A stretch of 64,000 nucleotides of DNA from Lamellibrachia satsuma (Eukaryota > Annelida > Polychaeta > Sabellida > Siboglinidae), in NCBI GenBank assembly GCA_033239005.1, contig BSQZ01000005.1, positions 8,364,501-8,428,500 on the forward strand. The letters run 5' to 3'. Made by a program: the position numbers and the translations under genes. Shown here one piece after another: positions 61,854 to 64,000 of the stretch; position 1 is the first letter of the stretch, and the number at the start of each line of letters is the position of its first letter. The notes under the pieces are model-generated. The model saw only the letters and a program-made list of their open reading frames with translations. It was not told the origin of the DNA and made no database searches.

Positions 61854-64000
61854 TGTTTCTCCTACCCCCAGCCACATCCTGGCTCTTTACACATTGCGTC
61901 CATCACCTGTAATACAGCAGGGCAGCCTGTTATACAGCAAGACAGCCTGTAATACAGCAACACAGCCTGTAATACAGCATGGCAGCCTGTTATACAGCAT
62001 GACAGTCTGTAATACAGCATGGCAGCCTGTAATACAGCATGGCAGCATGTAATACAGCATGGCAGCCTGTTACACAGCAAGACAGCCTGTAATACAGCAA
62101 GGCAGCCTGTAATACAGCATGGCCGCCTGTTATACAGCATGGCAGCCTGTTATACAGCAAGACAGCCTCTCATACAGCAAGACAGCCTGTAATAATGCAT
62201 GGCAGCCTGTTATACAGCAAGACAGCCTGTAATACAGCAGGGCAGTCTGTAATACAGCAAGACAGCCTGTAATACAGCAAGACAGCCTGTTATACAGCAA
62301 GACAGCCTGTAATACAGCAAGACAGCCTGTTATACAGCATGGAAGCCTGTAATACAGCAAGACAGCCTGTTATTAGTACTGTCCAGAGTGGGGCTGCTCC
62401 ATTACTTGACATTAACAGGGTAACAGTGTCTGGTGCTGTCCACAGTGGGGCTGCACCATTATTTGACATTAACAAGGTAACAGTGTCTGGTGCTGTCCAC
62501 AGTGGGGCTGCACCATTATTTGACATTAACAAGGTAACAGTGTCTGGTGCTGTCCACAGTGGGGCTGCACCATTATTTGACATTAACAAGGTAACAGTGT
62601 CTGGTGCTGTCCACAGTGGGGCTGCACCATTATTTGACATTAACAAGGTAACAGTGTCTGGTGCTGTCCACAGTGGGGCTGCTCCATTACTTGACATTAA
62701 CAAGGTAACAGTGTCTGGTGCTGTCCACAGTGGGGCTGCACCATTATTTGACATCAGCAGGGTAACAGTGTCTGGTACTGTCCACAGTGGGGCTGCCCCA
62801 TTACTTGACATTAACAGGGTAACAGTGTCTGGTGCTGTCCACAGTGGGGTTGCACCATTATTTGACATCAGCAGGGTAACAGTGTCTGGTACTGTCCACA
62901 GTGGGGCTGCTTCATTATTTGACATCAGCAGGGTAACAGTGTCTGGTACTGTCCACAGTGGGGCTGCCCCATTACTTGACATTAGCAGGGTAACATTGTC
63001 TGGTAGTGTCCACAGTGGGTTGCTCCATTATTTGACATCAGCAAGGTAACAGTGTCTGGTACTGTCCACAGTGGGGCTGCCCCATTATTTGACATTAGCA
63101 GGGTAACAGTGTCTGGTACTGTCCACAGTGGGGCTGCACCATTATTTGACATCAGCAGGGTAACAGTGTCTGGTACTGTGCACAGTGGGGCTGCTCCATT
63201 ACTATGACATTAGCAGGGTAACAGTGTCTGGTACTGTCCACAGTGGGGCTGCCCCATTATTTGACATTAGCAGGGTAACAGTGTCTGGTACTGTCCACAG
63301 TGGGGCTGCCCCATTATTTGACATTAGCAGGGTAACAGTGTCTGGTACTGTCCACAGTGGGGCTGCCCCATTATTTGACATTAGCAGGGTAACAGTGTCT
63401 GGTACTGTCCACAGTGGGGCTGCACCATTATTTGACATCAGCAGGGTAACAGTGTCTGGTACTGTGCACAGTGGGGCTGCTCCATTACTATGACATTAGC
63501 AGGGTAACAGTGTCTGGTACTGTCCACAGTGGGGCTACCCCATTATTTGACATGAGCAGGGTAAAAGTGTTAACATTGGAGGAGGTACTAGAAGACAACA
63601 ATGACGCAGTTAACATTGGAGGACACACTAGAAGACCACAATGACATCAAGTAAGTTGGTTGTTGTGTACTGTAGCACTGGTCAAGTAAGTTGGGCACTG
63701 GTCAAGTAAGTTGGTTGCTGTGTACTGCAGCACTGGTCAAGTAAGTTGATTGCTGTGTACTGTAGTACTGGTCAAGTAAGTTGATTGTTGTGCTGTGGGT
63801 ACAGTAACTATGTATTCTAGCTGTGTACTCTGGGTACAGTGAATTTATATTCTAGTTGTGCACTGTGGGTAAAGTGACTATGTAATCTAGCTGTGTACTG
63901 TGGGTACACTGACTATGTATTCTAGTTGTGTACTCTGGGTACAGTGACTATGTAATTTAGCTGTGTACTCTGGATACAGTGAATATGTTCTATAGCTGTG
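61851..64000 (-). repeat. Right arm of the large inverted repeat, reaching the window end
   Basis: Reverse complement of the left arm. It holds the 20-bp array (61900-62375), a longer 57-bp array (62376-63575), the gtcaagtaagttg units (63650-63790) and 35-bp units to 64000. It continues beyond the window. Confidence 0.93.
62376..63575 (-). repeat. 57-bp tandem array, right arm, about 21 units
   Basis: Same unit as 60413-61100 in reverse complement, with about nine more copies than the left arm. Variants with cagcacc versus cagtacc group in blocks, showing local amplification after the arms formed. Confidence 0.93.

Noticed and set aside
60413..62375. CRISPR-like array
   Set aside because: Units are contiguous tandem repeats without unique spacers, in an animal genome.
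62290..63049. 230-codon frames in the 57-bp array as a repeat protein gene
   Set aside because: Open on both strands because the period is a multiple of three; no start context, splice sites or unique sequence.
60080..64000. Inverted repeat as a pure fold-back sequencing artefact
   Set aside because: Not fully excluded, but the CR1 insertion in one arm, the different 57-bp copy number and the asymmetric centre insert argue that it is real.

Overview
This is a stretch of animal nuclear DNA, probably from an aquatic invertebrate. Genes are split by introns with GT/AG ends, SSR load is very high (one perfect GT run of 446 bp), and most of the sequence is layered repeats: non-LTR retrotransposons, Gypsy relics, a hAT MITE, a Polinton and satellites. 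Nothing in it fixes the phylum. Layout: 1-16.8 kb holds the edge of a paraoxonase-like (PON) gene on the minus strand, a 1-kb tandem duplication, Gypsy and non-LTR reverse-transcriptase relics, and SSRs. 34.4-52.8 kb holds a second PON-like gene with seven exons in frame (44.2-49.9 kb), at least four decayed PON pieces, and more retroelement debris. 52.8-64 kb holds a second, truncated Polinton end, a 207-bp satellite grown out of it, and a large inverted repeat whose left arm is split by a nearly complete CR1-like element.

The centrepiece is a Polinton/Maverick at 16795-34427 (17,633 bp). It starts AG and ends CT, has 145-bp terminal inverted repeats with two mismatches, and is flanked by a 6-bp target duplication, AACGCG. 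It carries the standard kit in one orientation: protein-primed PolB, packaging ATPase, two conserved small virion or assembly candidates, integrase with chromodomain, two small membrane proteins, penton-like minor capsid, a basic pVI-like protein, double-jelly-roll major capsid and adenain-like protease. The left 5 kb is a cargo region: a divergent spliced gene with a repeated H-R-x-x-W motif, a NADAR-family protein, and an RPA1-like zinc-ribbon/OB-fold protein lying inside a phase-matched intron-like segment. PolB has three N-terminal C2H2-type zinc fingers and a duplicated promoter. Several core genes carry small frame breaks although the TIRs are about 98.6% identical.

How the parts may work together: PolB, the RPA-like protein and integrase would copy and insert the element; ATPase, MCP, minor capsid and protease would build and mature a particle; NADAR would act on ADP-ribose-type adducts or metabolites. 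CTCF-consensus-like GCGCCCCCTAG/CTAGGGGGCGC motifs recur in the TIRs, in the second Polinton remnant and at the centre of the inverted repeat; this is a motif observation, not evidence of binding.
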